A stretch of 21,382 nt of DNA from positions 1 through 21,382 of the IMG/VR virus record IMGVR_UViG_3300025159_000130, one strand, 5' to 3'. Below, one piece after another: positions 13,301-21,284 of this stretch. Origin of the DNA: a virus. Every line of letters starts with the position of its first letter. The stretch's first letter is position 1. The position numbers and the translations under genes are program-made. The notes below the pieces were generated by a model. That model was given only the letters and a program-made list of their open reading frames with translations. It did not search any database and was not told the origin of the DNA.

Positions 13301-13694
13301 CGGTTTCTATAACCTCATCTTCTTTTTCTAGTCTATCCCAAACTAGATTGTAAGATTCTACTTTAAAATTGGAAGCAAATCTATCCAACTCTTTTAATGA
13401 AACAGTTATTTTTTCAGGATCAAACGCTTTCAATATTTTATTGAATAATGTTTGTTTTAATTTTTCATTCCCTTCGATTCTTCCTATTGATACGATAGTT
13501 GTTTCTTCATAGAACCATCCTGTAACAACAGCTAGTACCTCATGATCCTTTACTATTACATAACTAAAAAATGAAGGATTATTTTTATGCTGATACAACC
13601 ACTCTTGTAATATCTGTTTCTGTTCTTCTTCATCATCACTTAATACTTGTGTTGCTTTATAAATATCTTTAAAATTAGGTTTACGAAGGATCAT
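13263..13694 (-). CDS. GNAT-like protein lacking a clear acetyl-CoA loop
   Basis: A 143-aa protein just upstream of the GNAT gene. The order of elements is GNAT-like: a start MILRKPNFKDIYKATQVL typical of GNAT N-termini, then SYVIVKDHEVLAVVTGWFYEE, VSIGRIEG, and a helix before a final strand. The usual R/QxxGxG/A loop is replaced by GNEKLKQTLFNKI, so catalysis is doubtful. The last 20 residues are acidic and overlap the next gene. It may be a degenerate duplicate or a structural partner of the neighbour. The family call is tentative. Confidence 0.55.
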   Translation of the reverse strand: MILRKPNFKDIYKATQVLSDDEEEQKQILQEWLYQHKNNPSFFSYVIVKDHEVLAVVTGWFYEETTIVSIGRIEGNEKLKQTLFNKILKAFDPEKITVSLKELDRFASNFKVESYNLVWDRLEKEDEVIETDENSTSVEERND

Positions 13695-13705
13695 TTTATC
13701 TCCTA

Positions 13706-14818
13706 TTAATAATTTAAAGTTTCAGTTAAATCAATCTCATATACCGGAAAATGTGCTATAATAAAAGTACCAGCAGTAGTTGATGGTGGTGTTACAAGAA
13801 ACTGATCTCCTGGTTCAAGTAATGGAAATCCTGATGAACCGATTGCAGATGATGATGCTGCAAATGGAGATTGAAAGGGAGTATTCATATATCGACTTCC
13901 TTGATTCCAGGTATATAATCCAGGGAACGCTATAGTTGGAACTGCTGTATCTACTGGTATATGTCTCCATTTTGCACCAGGAGAACCTCCAGGTGTTCCA
14001 GTAAATCTTAGTGCAACATATTCTAATGGAATATATGATACTTTATTTGCTGGCGAAGTATATATAGGAGTCCCTAGTGTAGAAGTTGGAGCTACTTTAA
14101 CTCTTATAAATTTTAAATTAATACCATAACCAAGGTTTAAAGTATCTGTTTGTCCTAACGGCCATTTTGCAATTAATAAAAGTGTAAAATGCCCTGAATA
14201 AGTTTGTGCTACAGGAAAATGCACATCACTAGCTGTTTTATTAACTGTTACTTGTATATATTCTTCTTCATCTAACAAAGTATTATATCTTACAGCAAGT
14301 TCTGATGCACCTCCAACAATTTGAGGTGGAGAGATGGTTTCTATATCTGTATCGGTAATATTTGGGCCTTTTAATTTAATGTCAACTAAATCCTCTGCCC
14401 CAACTGTAGGGATATAATAACCAAATGTTCTACCAACATATCCTATTGGTATTCCTGATGGTGCTGGTATACTAGCACCTACTGTAACTGGATAAGGCCC
14501 AGGAGGATGAATAGAAAATTGTTGCTTCACAAAAGATGGAGTAGAAGGTAATCCAGTAAGAGGATCAAAAGGTAATGTCGTACTCGTTCCTCTTGGTATT
14601 CTTGCCAAAATTTCTTCTCTTGAATATCCTGGCCCACCTACTCGTCCTACTCCATAAATATTAGTAAAGGGGTCATTTCCTGCTCCACCAAATTGATCTG
14701 AATATTGTCCTCTCCTATTATACAAAGCATCCCAAATCCGTCTTATTTCTTCATCTAGTTGATCGAATTGAATGTCTTTAGACTTCGATCTCCGTCTACT
14801 ATAATCGTAAAGTTTCAT
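13706..14818 (-). CDS. Beta-rich virion structural protein (370 aa)
   Basis: Unrecognised structural protein. The N-terminal ~35 residues are basic and helical (YDYSRRRSKSKDIQFDQLDEEIRRIWDALYN), which could anchor it to the particle. A Gly/Pro linker follows, then about 280 residues of beta-type sequence rich in Thr, Ser, Pro and Gly. This plan fits a tail appendage, fibre or head decoration. Its start overlaps the stop of the nozzle-like gene (TAATG), so the two are probably made in matched amounts. No receptor-binding or hydrolase motif is seen. Confidence 0.6.
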   Translation of the reverse strand: MKLYDYSRRRSKSKDIQFDQLDEEIRRIWDALYNRRGQYSDQFGGAGNDPFTNIYGVGRVGGPGYSREEILARIPRGTSTTLPFDPLTGLPSTPSFVKQQFSIHPPGPYPVTVGASIPAPSGIPIGYVGRTFGYYIPTVGAEDLVDIKLKGPNITDTDIETISPPQIVGGASELAVRYNTLLDEEEYIQVTVNKTASDVHFPVAQTYSGHFTLLLIAKWPLGQTDTLNLGYGINLKFIRVKVAPTSTLGTPIYTSPANKVSYIPLEYVALRFTGTPGGSPGAKWRHIPVDTAVPTIAFPGLYTWNQGSRYMNTPFQSPFAASSSAIGSSGFPLLEPGDQFLVTPPSTTAGTFIIAHFPVYEIDLTETLNY

Positions 14819-16566
14819 TAGTCTACCCTTTGTTCTGTATCATAATCAAAATAGCTGCTATCAAATAATGCAAATCTATCAGTATTACTAGCTGGTTGTG
14901 TATACTCTATCTGAAATGTTATGTGCTTCCCGAATGATAAATGTCTCTTTGGTAAAAACTTTTTAATATTATGTCCTGTAGCAGTTGGGGTGAATGTAAG
15001 TGTCTCTTTTAATACTCCATCACCATATATTTTTAATGTTACGGCATTCACTGTGTTAGGTGCGTTGAATTCCAACACTATATAATTCAATTTCTTAAAA
15101 CGACCAATATCTTCTAAGGAAAAATCTTTTGTCTTAACCAAACATGATATATTAGTTTCTGCTGTAGATATTCTCTGATCTAATTCAACTATATATCTAT
15201 TTGTCCCATCATCTTCGATAGCTTTTAATCTTTTATCGAATGTTAATATTCCTTTATTTTGGCAGAAAACTACTATGGGAATATTATATTGATACACCTT
15301 CAAGTTTTCTTCATCTAATATATCTACCAAATAAATCCTATTATTTTTACTTTGTCCTGAATCAGATTTTGTACTAATTAAAACTTGATCTTCTCTGAAC
15401 ATTAATGCAGCAGCAGTATTTTGAAATCCTTTAAATTTATTATAAAGTTGTAACACACTTGGTTCTATATAAAGACCTGATATAGATTGGATACCAGCAT
15501 CAGCACTATAAATATATGTACCGAATGATCCCCAAACAACCCCTAGAGGGCTTACTGATCCCTTCCATTGATCCCCTCTAAGTATAGTTGATTCTGTAAG
15601 TGTAGGAGCTAAGTAAAATCCATACATAGATTTTTCTTTAATTAATATACATCTTTCTGTTTGGTCAATCCCTGCAACTAAAGCATCTGTGGATTCTCCT
15701 ACATCAAAACTGTTAGCTGCCGGTACTGTTTCTGGTGTTCCGGTGTTGCTAACCCAAAACCGATGTGGTTTGTTATTAGTAACATCATTTAGATATATTG
15801 CTTTACTTTTATGTTGAATACCATACTTGGTTATTGTGGTAAACCCACTGGCTGTATCATCTAACCCATCCCACTTACGCCATGCTTTGTTTCCATCAGT
15901 ATAATATAGATAATTATTAAATAACAAAAAGCTGCATACCCCTGCACTAACGGTAGCTTGAGAACTGACTTGTATTGGGGTTGTCTGTCCATCTCGAAGT
16001 GCTTTAATTACAAAGGTAGTGCCTGCTCCTAATCCCCCAACAACTAACCATTTAGTACCAGATGGAGATACATTAACTATCCACTTATTCCCTAGTGTAT
16101 GTCCTGTAGTGGCTGCAAAAGTGATTGTTACTCCTTCCGCAAGCGTCTGAGCAGAACCAGTGATAGCTACCCCTGTGGTATATCCTCCTGCATCTTTTCT
16201 CCATTTAAAAGTATCGGGGGTTCCTGTGGCATCTATCTCTACTTCATAGGTGGATAAAACAGTTGATCCTACATAAGTACCACCAAACGTAGCATCATTT
16301 AATCCAGCCCCAGTAAACTGTTTAACTCCTACTCCACTATTCACTTGGACAAACTCCACCAAATTTCTTGGGATTATCCCTAGATCGGAGCCATGTAATC
16401 TCTTGTAAGAATATCTTGCTGTAAGAGCATAGAAAGTTAAATTACCATCAATACTGGTAGGACGTATCTCCATATTTTCTAAAGTCTGCGCCTGATTATC
16501 TGCTACCTCATGTGGAGGTACAAATAAATTTAATCCACCAGTGAATTTTAAATCCTTTTTGGACAT
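14818..16566 (-). CDS. Tail nozzle / hub-like beta-propeller protein
   Basis: A 582-aa protein. It opens with FTGGLNLFVPPHEVADNQAQTLENMEIRPT, the pattern that starts many phage tail nozzle or packaged-DNA stabilisation proteins (T7 gp12 or P22 gp10 type). Repeated beta segments with aromatic turns follow (LFNNYLYYTDGNKAWRKWDG, YGIQHKSKAIYLNDVTNNKPHRFWV), as expected for propeller blades. An inserted Thr/Gly-rich beta domain at roughly residues 75-170 interrupts the propeller. Its place after the adaptor-like gene fits the lower part of a short tail. Confidence 0.7.
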   Translation of the reverse strand: MSKKDLKFTGGLNLFVPPHEVADNQAQTLENMEIRPTSIDGNLTFYALTARYSYKRLHGSDLGIIPRNLVEFVQVNSGVGVKQFTGAGLNDATFGGTYVGSTVLSTYEVEIDATGTPDTFKWRKDAGGYTTGVAITGSAQTLAEGVTITFAATTGHTLGNKWIVNVSPSGTKWLVVGGLGAGTTFVIKALRDGQTTPIQVSSQATVSAGVCSFLLFNNYLYYTDGNKAWRKWDGLDDTASGFTTITKYGIQHKSKAIYLNDVTNNKPHRFWVSNTGTPETVPAANSFDVGESTDALVAGIDQTERCILIKEKSMYGFYLAPTLTESTILRGDQWKGSVSPLGVVWGSFGTYIYSADAGIQSISGLYIEPSVLQLYNKFKGFQNTAAALMFREDQVLISTKSDSGQSKNNRIYLVDILDEENLKVYQYNIPIVVFCQNKGILTFDKRLKAIEDDGTNRYIVELDQRISTAETNISCLVKTKDFSLEDIGRFKKLNYIVLEFNAPNTVNAVTLKIYGDGVLKETLTFTPTATGHNIKKFLPKRHLSFGKHITFQIEYTQPASNTDRFALFDSSYFDYDTEQRVD

Positions 16567-16567
16567 T

Positions 16568-16768
16568 TTAATCCTTCTTTGCTAAACGAAATATATGATC
16601 GGTGATTTGTGATAGCATTTCATTTATATGTTTAAGATCATTCTCTCTTAATATCATTAATTCTGCTTTAACTTTTACAGCTTCCTTAACTGCTAATTTA
16701 TAATACACAAATCCATTAATATACAATCCCACTATTAGTGATCCTACAAGATATTCAAATGGTGTCAT
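16568..16768 (-). CDS. Small membrane protein within the virion operon (66 aa)
   Basis: One N-terminal hydrophobic helix (about 5-25, EYLVGSLIVGLYINGFVYY) followed by a charged helical tail (KEAVKVKAELMILRENDLKHINEMLSQITDHI). AGGAGAAAC precedes the start. The topology could suit a holin-like or spanin-like protein. It sits between two tail genes, so a role in assembly at the membrane is equally possible. Confidence 0.55.
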   Translation of the reverse strand: MTPFEYLVGSLIVGLYINGFVYYKLAVKEAVKVKAELMILRENDLKHINEMLSQITDHIFRLAKKD

Positions 16769-16777
16769 TAGTTTCTC

Positions 16778-17479
16778 CTATTCTGAGAGCCATGAAGCTG
16801 TTCTAGGTCTATGTCTGAATATTCTACCATCTAACTTCGCTCTCTGTGGATATATTCCTTCATCAGCCATATTTCTACGCATCCTACCCAACACCTTTTC
16901 CAACATCTGTGGATCGTATGGTATGCCAACATCTGTACCGTATCCCATTCCTCTTAATTCATTGGTAAGCAATTCAGTTAATGTTTTTATATCAAGAAAT
17001 GCTGGCGCAGCAGCATCGGCTACATCATAAATTTGAATAGCATGATAATATAATTTACCAGAATATGTTTGATCTGGAACAGGCCATACCGTACCGGATA
17101 ATTGTATCTCTCCACCAGTGTCCACTCGTCTGTTAATATTTAATATCTGTGGTTGCCCTGGTTGACTTTGGGCACTAATCAATCCGTAATCAACAAAAGA
17201 CAACAGTGGCAAAGTAATCTCGATTGGGGGAGAGCTATTAGGCAATATTAACTTCCCAAACAGCCCCTTGGCATAATCTGTAGGAACAGTCCATGTGCTA
17301 AGATTAGCAGTTAATGTGATGGAAGCAGATATCTGATTACTAGGCCATGAAAAGTCATTATATAATTGATCGACAATTAGATTTAACTTGTCATCGCATA
17401 TAGTGTTTAATTCTGTCCCTCTAGCCACATTCTGTTGAGCAATACTGATTATAGCTGTCTTTGCTATTCTTACTGCCAT
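16778..17479 (-). CDS. Head-tail adaptor-like structural protein (233 aa)
   Basis: A 233-aa protein. The N-terminal half is helical (AIISIAQQNVARGTELNTICDDKLNLIVDQLYNDFSWP). It is followed by the beta run ISASITLTANLSTWTVPTDYAKGLFGKL and a C-terminal region with helices (LDIKTLTELLTNELRGMGY). An early helical bundle, a short beta domain with WTVPTDY, and a position between capsid and nozzle genes are typical of podovirus adaptor or gatekeeper proteins. It starts exactly at the previous stop (TAATG). The family assignment is by pattern only. Confidence 0.6.
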   Translation of the reverse strand: MAVRIAKTAIISIAQQNVARGTELNTICDDKLNLIVDQLYNDFSWPSNQISASITLTANLSTWTVPTDYAKGLFGKLILPNSSPPIEITLPLLSFVDYGLISAQSQPGQPQILNINRRVDTGGEIQLSGTVWPVPDQTYSGKLYYHAIQIYDVADAAAPAFLDIKTLTELLTNELRGMGYGTDVGIPYDPQMLEKVLGRMRRNMADEGIYPQRAKLDGRIFRHRPRTASWLSE

Positions 17480-17742
17480 TACTTTTTCACCTTGCTCTTT
17501 TTAAATTCAGATGTATCTTGAACATTATCTTCTTTTACTTCTTCCGTCATGCAACGCTGTGCTACCAAATTATTTTCAATAAGCCTTAGTCTTAATGCTT
17601 CCCCTGCTTCTTGCATGGCTTTATAAATTTCTTTCCTATCTAGTTTAAAAGCATTAACTGTAACACTGGTATTTTCTTCTGTTGCTGTTAATCTTGAAAT
17701 CTGAATAATAGCAACCGGCTTCCTTTTAAAAAAGTTGAACAT
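17479..17742 (-). CDS. Small basic/helical virion-operon protein (87 aa)
   Basis: Unrecognised. Residues 1-35 look beta-rich (KPVAIIQISRLTATEENTSVTVNAF). Residues 36-60 form a helix (KEIYKAMQEAGEALRLRLIENNL), and the tail is Lys-rich (FKKSKVKK). GGAGAAAACA precedes the start. It is coupled by TAATG to the adaptor-like gene and may be a minor structural or assembly protein. Confidence 0.6.
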   Translation of the reverse strand: MFNFFKRKPVAIIQISRLTATEENTSVTVNAFKLDRKEIYKAMQEAGEALRLRLIENNLVAQRCMTEEVKEDNVQDTSEFKKSKVKK

Positions 17743-17755
17743 TGTTTTCTCCTAT

Positions 17756-18256
17756 TTAATTGCCTTTTAATACTGCCAATTCTAATATTGGGTGTTCTAT
17801 ATATTCTAATTCTTTCCTTTTTGCTTCTTCTCTTGTCTCCATCATTCCTTTTAGTCGGCTTGCCAAACTAACAGGGACTTCAACTATCCCACAATATCTA
17901 GCTCCATTAATTATTATTTCTGGCTTCACATTTATCTTGACTTTTTTTTCCCCAGTATCTTCTAATTTTTCCTGTACTGTTTTGGCTGTGTCTGCCAACG
18001 CATCAGCGTCTAATTTCTTCTGATCTACCAGTCCAGATACTATCTGAGTAAGAAGATTAATTGATCTTTCTAGTTTATCAAATCTATCATCATTGGTAGC
18101 AGGAGAAGGACTTGCACCTTCTATCTTTTGGGTATGAGCCAAATGAGTATCTACATTCTCTTTCCTGCTATTCTTATTCTTTGAGCCTGGGGGTCTACCA
18201 CGCTTCTTTACTATAATTTCTTTTTCAGTAAAATCTAATTCTAATTGGTTGGACAT
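17756..18256 (-). CDS. AT-hook-containing protein in the capsid operon (166 aa)
   Basis: The N-terminus carries KKRGRPPGSKNK (17-28), a textbook AT-hook that binds the minor groove of AT-rich DNA. A Ser/Pro-rich linker and a coiled coil (FDKLERSINLLTQIVSGLVDQKK, 59-81) follow. The C-terminal part is beta-like then helical (PEIIINGARYCGIVEVPVSL, KGMMETREEAKRKELEYIEHP). It comes right after the capsid gene and the structured RNA stretch. A DNA-binding protein made with the capsid could sit at the portal vertex or organise packaged DNA; that is inference. GAGGATG provides the SD. Confidence 0.65.
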   Translation of the reverse strand: MSNQLELDFTEKEIIVKKRGRPPGSKNKNSRKENVDTHLAHTQKIEGASPSPATNDDRFDKLERSINLLTQIVSGLVDQKKLDADALADTAKTVQEKLEDTGEKKVKINVKPEIIINGARYCGIVEVPVSLASRLKGMMETREEAKRKELEYIEHPILELAVLKGN

Positions 18257-18285
18257 TTCATCCTCTTTTTTGAGTAATAACCCTC

Positions 18286-18359
18286 ATCCTGCTCCCAGGA
18301 TCATCCTCGGTCATCGGATATTAGCTAGTTCCTTTTAGACATTGTATTGTCAAGAACCA
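18286..18359 (-). other. Further predicted hairpins after the capsid gene
   Basis: On the minus strand, TGGTTC (18359-18354) pairs with GAACTA (18331-18326), enclosing GACA/TGTC (18351-18348/18341-18338). ATCCTG (18301-18296) pairs with CAGGAT (18291-18286) around a GGAG loop. With pseudoknot element B these fill most of the 179-base gap between the capsid gene and the AT-hook gene. None is followed by a T run, so they are not simple intrinsic terminators. Confidence 0.35.
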
Positions 18360-18388
18360 TTTTACCGAATTATACCTACTCCACCCTT

Positions 18389-18433
18389 TTAGCCTATTCT
18401 ACTACTTAGAACCGTAGATGGTTCATAGGCTAA
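18389..18433 (-). ncRNA. Pseudoknotted RNA element B, downstream of the capsid gene
   Basis: Read on the minus strand, TTAGCCTAT (18433-18425) pairs with ATAGGCTAA (18397-18389), a perfect 9 bp outer stem. Immediately inside, GAACC (18424-18420) pairs with GGTTC (18413-18409). The last five loop bases, TCTAC (18418-18414), pair perfectly with GTAGA (18402-18398). This is the same plan as element A at 614-661: 5-bp and 5-bp helices, a 1-nt first loop and no gap between helices. None of the stem sequences is shared. It starts 2 bases after the capsid stop codon. Protection of capsid mRNA or control of the downstream gene is possible. Confidence 0.5.
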
Positions 18434-18435
18434 TT

Positions 18436-19860
18436 TTAATCAAATGAAGATTCAGCTTCTACTCGATTGAAGAAGTTGTTGTTGTTGATTACGCATTTGA
18501 ACATAATCTTCCATCCAGCTTTACGTCTTAATGCTAGAGGATTACTATCACTTGCCCCAGGAGGGGTTAGTGTAGACTGTAAGTTTTGTAGATCAACAAC
18601 GGTGTATGCTTCCTTACCGAATAAGAATCCAAGGTGAGTCTTGGAACTAGCTGATGCCATTTCGTCAAGTAAGCTACCAGCAGTTGTACCGGAGGTAGCG
18701 ATTGCGAAGATTGTAGTACCATTGGCATTGGCAGTATCTCCAATCTCAATACTTGCTGATGCAGCAAAATATTGATCTGAACCTTGAACATACTTAGTAA
18801 TAGCTGCGTTTGCAGCACTAGAAGCGGTAATATCTGATGCGGATGTTGCCCAGTAAATCTTATATCGTAGTGTAGCAGTAGATGGTAACACTACGGTAAC
18901 AGAGTCATCAGTATCGGCAGCACCAACATCCTCAGTTGAAACTTGGTAGATTACGCTAGGATAATTGAATGTAGTATCGAAACCTACAACTAGAATCCGG
19001 TGATAACGTAGTGCCAAATCTCCCCCACCTTCATTAATATTTGTGGTAGGTGCAGCAGCAGATGTTAAAGTTGGAAGTGAATTGGATCGTAGAAAACGAA
19101 CACCTAAGAACTCTCCAATCTCTCCATTCCATAACCTCTTTGCAGCAGCGTATTTAACTGAGTCAATAAAATCAGGATCAGATGATACATCAAACTCCAT
19201 GTAGGAATCAAGAATAGATACATAATGATCTCCTAACTCTGGATCGGCAACCCCTGGCGCACGTTCCATTCCCATAGCACCATTAGCTCGTAGACTTGCC
19301 ACCATCCTACGCCATGTATCAGAAGTAACTACATCGGTAGAGGTTAGTGAAAATCTATTTGCAATAGTACCAGGATAGAAGATAGATGTTCCAGTCGCAA
19401 CGACATTAAAACATTCTCGCTCAACTGTTTCACCACTCTGAAACCCTAATAGTTGTAGAGCCTTTTGTAGAGGCTTATGTTTAATTGTTAATTCAGCAAC
19501 GTCAGTAATTGTAACGTATGCTCCCCACTGTTCCGCAGTCGCAGTAACAGTTGAAATACTCATTGTAGTAGAGCTACCCTCATTACCTTCACTAATTACA
19601 CTGAAAGGTAATGGTAAACGCTCATATCGAGTATATTGGAATGTCTTGGATGATTGAGAAGGCAATACTGCCTTATCACCCATTTCATAGAACCTTAGAA
19701 TCTTATAAGCAATCCTAAGAGTTTTTTCTGCAATGTACTGGATAGCGTCTGATCCAGACTGTACGGTATAATTACCGAGAACAGTGGATGTGGTATCTGC
19801 TCCACCAGCCATCTTAGGTTGTAACCAAGAAGATAGCTTATTGGATAACCACTTGAACAT
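18436..19860 (-). CDS. Major capsid protein, N4gp56-like, with inserted beta domain
   Basis: A 474-aa HK97-fold-type capsid protein. It shows the N4gp56 family pattern: GDKAVLPSQSSKTFQYTRYERLPLPFSVISEG (61-92), then TATAEQWGAYVTITDVAEL (106-124), and EFLGVRFLRSNS (250-261) near the shell-domain end. The usual lead-in to the last strand (LGFLFGKEAYTVVDL, 410-424) is delayed by about 125 residues. The extra beta-rich, Ser/Thr/Ala-rich segment (about 282-405) reads like an added Ig/Fn3-type surface domain. AAGGAG lies upstream of the start. It follows the scaffold gene by 15 bases, and a structured RNA stretch follows the stop. Confidence 0.85.
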   Translation of the reverse strand: MFKWLSNKLSSWLQPKMAGGADTTSTVLGNYTVQSGSDAIQYIAEKTLRIAYKILRFYEMGDKAVLPSQSSKTFQYTRYERLPLPFSVISEGNEGSSTTMSISTVTATAEQWGAYVTITDVAELTIKHKPLQKALQLLGFQSGETVERECFNVVATGTSIFYPGTIANRFSLTSTDVVTSDTWRRMVASLRANGAMGMERAPGVADPELGDHYVSILDSYMEFDVSSDPDFIDSVKYAAAKRLWNGEIGEFLGVRFLRSNSLPTLTSAAAPTTNINEGGGDLALRYHRILVVGFDTTFNYPSVIYQVSTEDVGAADTDDSVTVVLPSTATLRYKIYWATSASDITASSAANAAITKYVQGSDQYFAASASIEIGDTANANGTTIFAIATSGTTAGSLLDEMASASSKTHLGFLFGKEAYTVVDLQNLQSTLTPPGASDSNPLALRRKAGWKIMFKCVINNNNFFNRVEAESSFD

Positions 19861-19875
19861 TAAAAATCACTCTCC

Positions 19876-20547
19876 TTAAAATTTTACATCAACCATGCTT
19901 TCATCTAGTTCTTTGTCATTCATGTCTCGCATGGGCTTCTTTATTTTATCCTTAGAAGAACTGACATTGTTATTGGTCTTTTCTTTGCTTATTCTGACAT
20001 CAGACTTTTTAACAATGAGTTTTCCAGTGGAAGTTTTCTTAATCAACCCCCTAGTAACAGCAATTTCAAATGCCTGTTCCCTAGTTAAATATGCCCCTGA
20101 ATTAGAATATTCTTTACGAATAGTATCTATCTCCCTGGTATATTTTTTAATTTGAGGGTTAGCAACAGAAGCCTTTACTTCATCAAGTCTGTCAATAACA
20201 GCCCCTAAGATTTCCTCATTGGCTGCATTTTGCTTGCCAGATAATTGTCTGTAATATTGTTCTACAGCTTTTCTTGTATTAGCATCGACATCTTCGGGCC
20301 ACTCAAATTCCTTATCCTTTGGTGTCAATCCTCTATTTTGAGTAACTAATTGAGATAGAGTATCAGTCAAACCTCTAAGTGTATTCTTTTCATCAACAAC
20401 TTCCTTGAATCGAGAATAAGGCACTTTTTCTTCATGCTCTGATTCTTCTTCCTCAACGACTTCTTCTTCTTTAACTTCCTCTGTATCTTCTTTCTGTTCA
20501 TCAGTATCTTTAACGTCAACCTGATCTGACGCTTCTTGATCAGCCAT
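19876..20547 (-). CDS. Capsid scaffolding-like protein
   Basis: A 223-aa protein directly before the capsid gene. A strongly acidic N-terminus (DVKDTDEQKEDTEEVKEEEVVEEEESEHEEK, about 10-40) is followed by VPYSRFKEVVDEKN, a motif common at this point in phage scaffolding proteins. A long helical middle and a basic C-terminal part (KLIVKKSDVRISKEK, KDKIKKPMRD) complete the plan, the basic end being where scaffolds usually bind the capsid protein. AGGAGG lies 6 bases before ATG 20547. No protease domain is seen. Confidence 0.8.
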   Translation of the reverse strand: MADQEASDQVDVKDTDEQKEDTEEVKEEEVVEEEESEHEEKVPYSRFKEVVDEKNTLRGLTDTLSQLVTQNRGLTPKDKEFEWPEDVDANTRKAVEQYYRQLSGKQNAANEEILGAVIDRLDEVKASVANPQIKKYTREIDTIRKEYSNSGAYLTREQAFEIAVTRGLIKKTSTGKLIVKKSDVRISKEKTNNNVSSSKDKIKKPMRDMNDKELDESMVDVKF

Positions 20548-20567
20548 TATATCCTCCTATTTTACGC

Positions 20568-20918
20568 TTAGCCAGCGATTTTGGCATTTGTTTTTTCCTG
20601 TATTTTCAAAAGTGTCTTTAAGAAATTCTCAGGAAAATTTATTAATTCATCTGTCTGTTTATATATTGTATTAAACTTTGCTAGTGTAATACAATCATCC
20701 AAGTTATTTATTGTTTTTCCCTTCAGATTTTGTTCCATACTCCATTTGGTTCTAACCATGCAGCCCTGAAAAAATCTCCAAAACTCGGATTTCATTCCGT
20801 CCAAAAACACTTGTTTTATGTGTTCTGGATTCTCTTTACATAGTTTATCAAATTCCTCAGCATCCTTTAAACACTTTGTTAATTTCTCATAATCTGCACT
20901 AAGATTTTGAAAGTCCAT
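20568..20918 (-). CDS. Hypothetical helical protein (116 aa)
   Basis: Unrecognised, almost fully helical and rich in aromatic residues in the middle (KSEFWRFFQGCMVRTKWSMEQNLKGK). A second helical half follows (LAKFNTIYKQTDELINFPENFLKTLLKIQEKT). Small helical proteins of this size often sit between portal and scaffold genes in podoviruses. AGGAGATGAT precedes the start. The role is unknown. Confidence 0.65.
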   Translation of the reverse strand: MDFQNLSADYEKLTKCLKDAEEFDKLCKENPEHIKQVFLDGMKSEFWRFFQGCMVRTKWSMEQNLKGKTINNLDDCITLAKFNTIYKQTDELINFPENFLKTLLKIQEKTNAKIAG

Positions 20919-20929
20919 CTATCATCTCC

Positions 20930-21124
20930 TTAAATTGCTCTACCTTTTAATCGTTTTTCAAGTCGTTGTAATCTTTCTTCTCTTTCTCCTTCTATTTCTT
21001 TTTCAAATTCTTTGGGGTATGGAGCAACCCTGGCTTTCCTTTTTCTTGCTCTAGGTAATAAAAGTGGTTCCCCTCTTGGATATTTTGGTGTCCCAGGAAC
21101 AGTGGGCATTGCTCTTTTTGCCAT
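20930..21124 (-). CDS. Small very basic protein (64 aa)
   Basis: Pro/Arg/Lys-rich N-terminal half (VPGTPKYPRGEPLLLPRARKRKARVAPYPKE) followed by a charged helix (FEKEIEGEREERLQRLEKRLKGRAI). AAGGAG lies upstream of the start. It could bind nucleic acid or an acidic virion partner. No family is recognised. Confidence 0.6.
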   Translation of the reverse strand: MAKRAMPTVPGTPKYPRGEPLLLPRARKRKARVAPYPKEFEKEIEGEREERLQRLEKRLKGRAI

Positions 21125-21141
21125 TAATATTCTCCTTAATT

Positions 21142-21216
21142 TGGTCAGGGAGATTGGATTCGCACCAATGTCCTCTCGGTTCCAAGCCGAGTAGTCTACT
21201 ACTGACTTACCCCCTG
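21142..21216 (-). tRNA. tRNA-Pro(TGG), CCA encoded
   Basis: Minus strand. The acceptor CAGGGGG pairs with CTCCCTG (one G-U). The D stem AGTC/GACT is complete. The anticodon stem CTCGG/CCGAG has loop CTTGGAA, giving anticodon TGG (positions 21182-21184). The variable loop is 5 nt and the T stem ATTGG/CCAAT has loop TGCGAAT. Discriminator A is followed by an encoded CCA (21144-21142). All parts are canonical, unlike the tRNA-Tyr-like gene. It lies within the late operon. Confidence 0.93.
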
Positions 21217-21284
21217 CTCTTAATTTGTTTTTTACTTGTATAAATAGGTTTCTTACTTTCAGAATCCTTCCACGTTTTACCCAT
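21207..21284 (-). CDS. Tiny basic ORF overlapping the tRNA-Pro 5' end (25 aa)
   Basis: ATG at 21284 follows the preceding stop as TAATG, with AGAGGGAAG about 9 bases upstream. The frame ends at a TAA inside the tRNA-Pro acceptor region (10 bases shared). The product is polar and basic (MGKTWKDSESKKPIYTSKKQ...). The good SD is in its favour; the short length and tRNA overlap are against it. Confidence 0.4.
   Translation of the reverse strand: MGKTWKDSESKKPIYTSKKQIKSRG

Noticed and set aside
18325-18353. TTGACA as the -35 of a minus-strand promoter
   Set aside because: No acceptable -10 at 16-18 bases spacing; the bases also take part in a hairpin.
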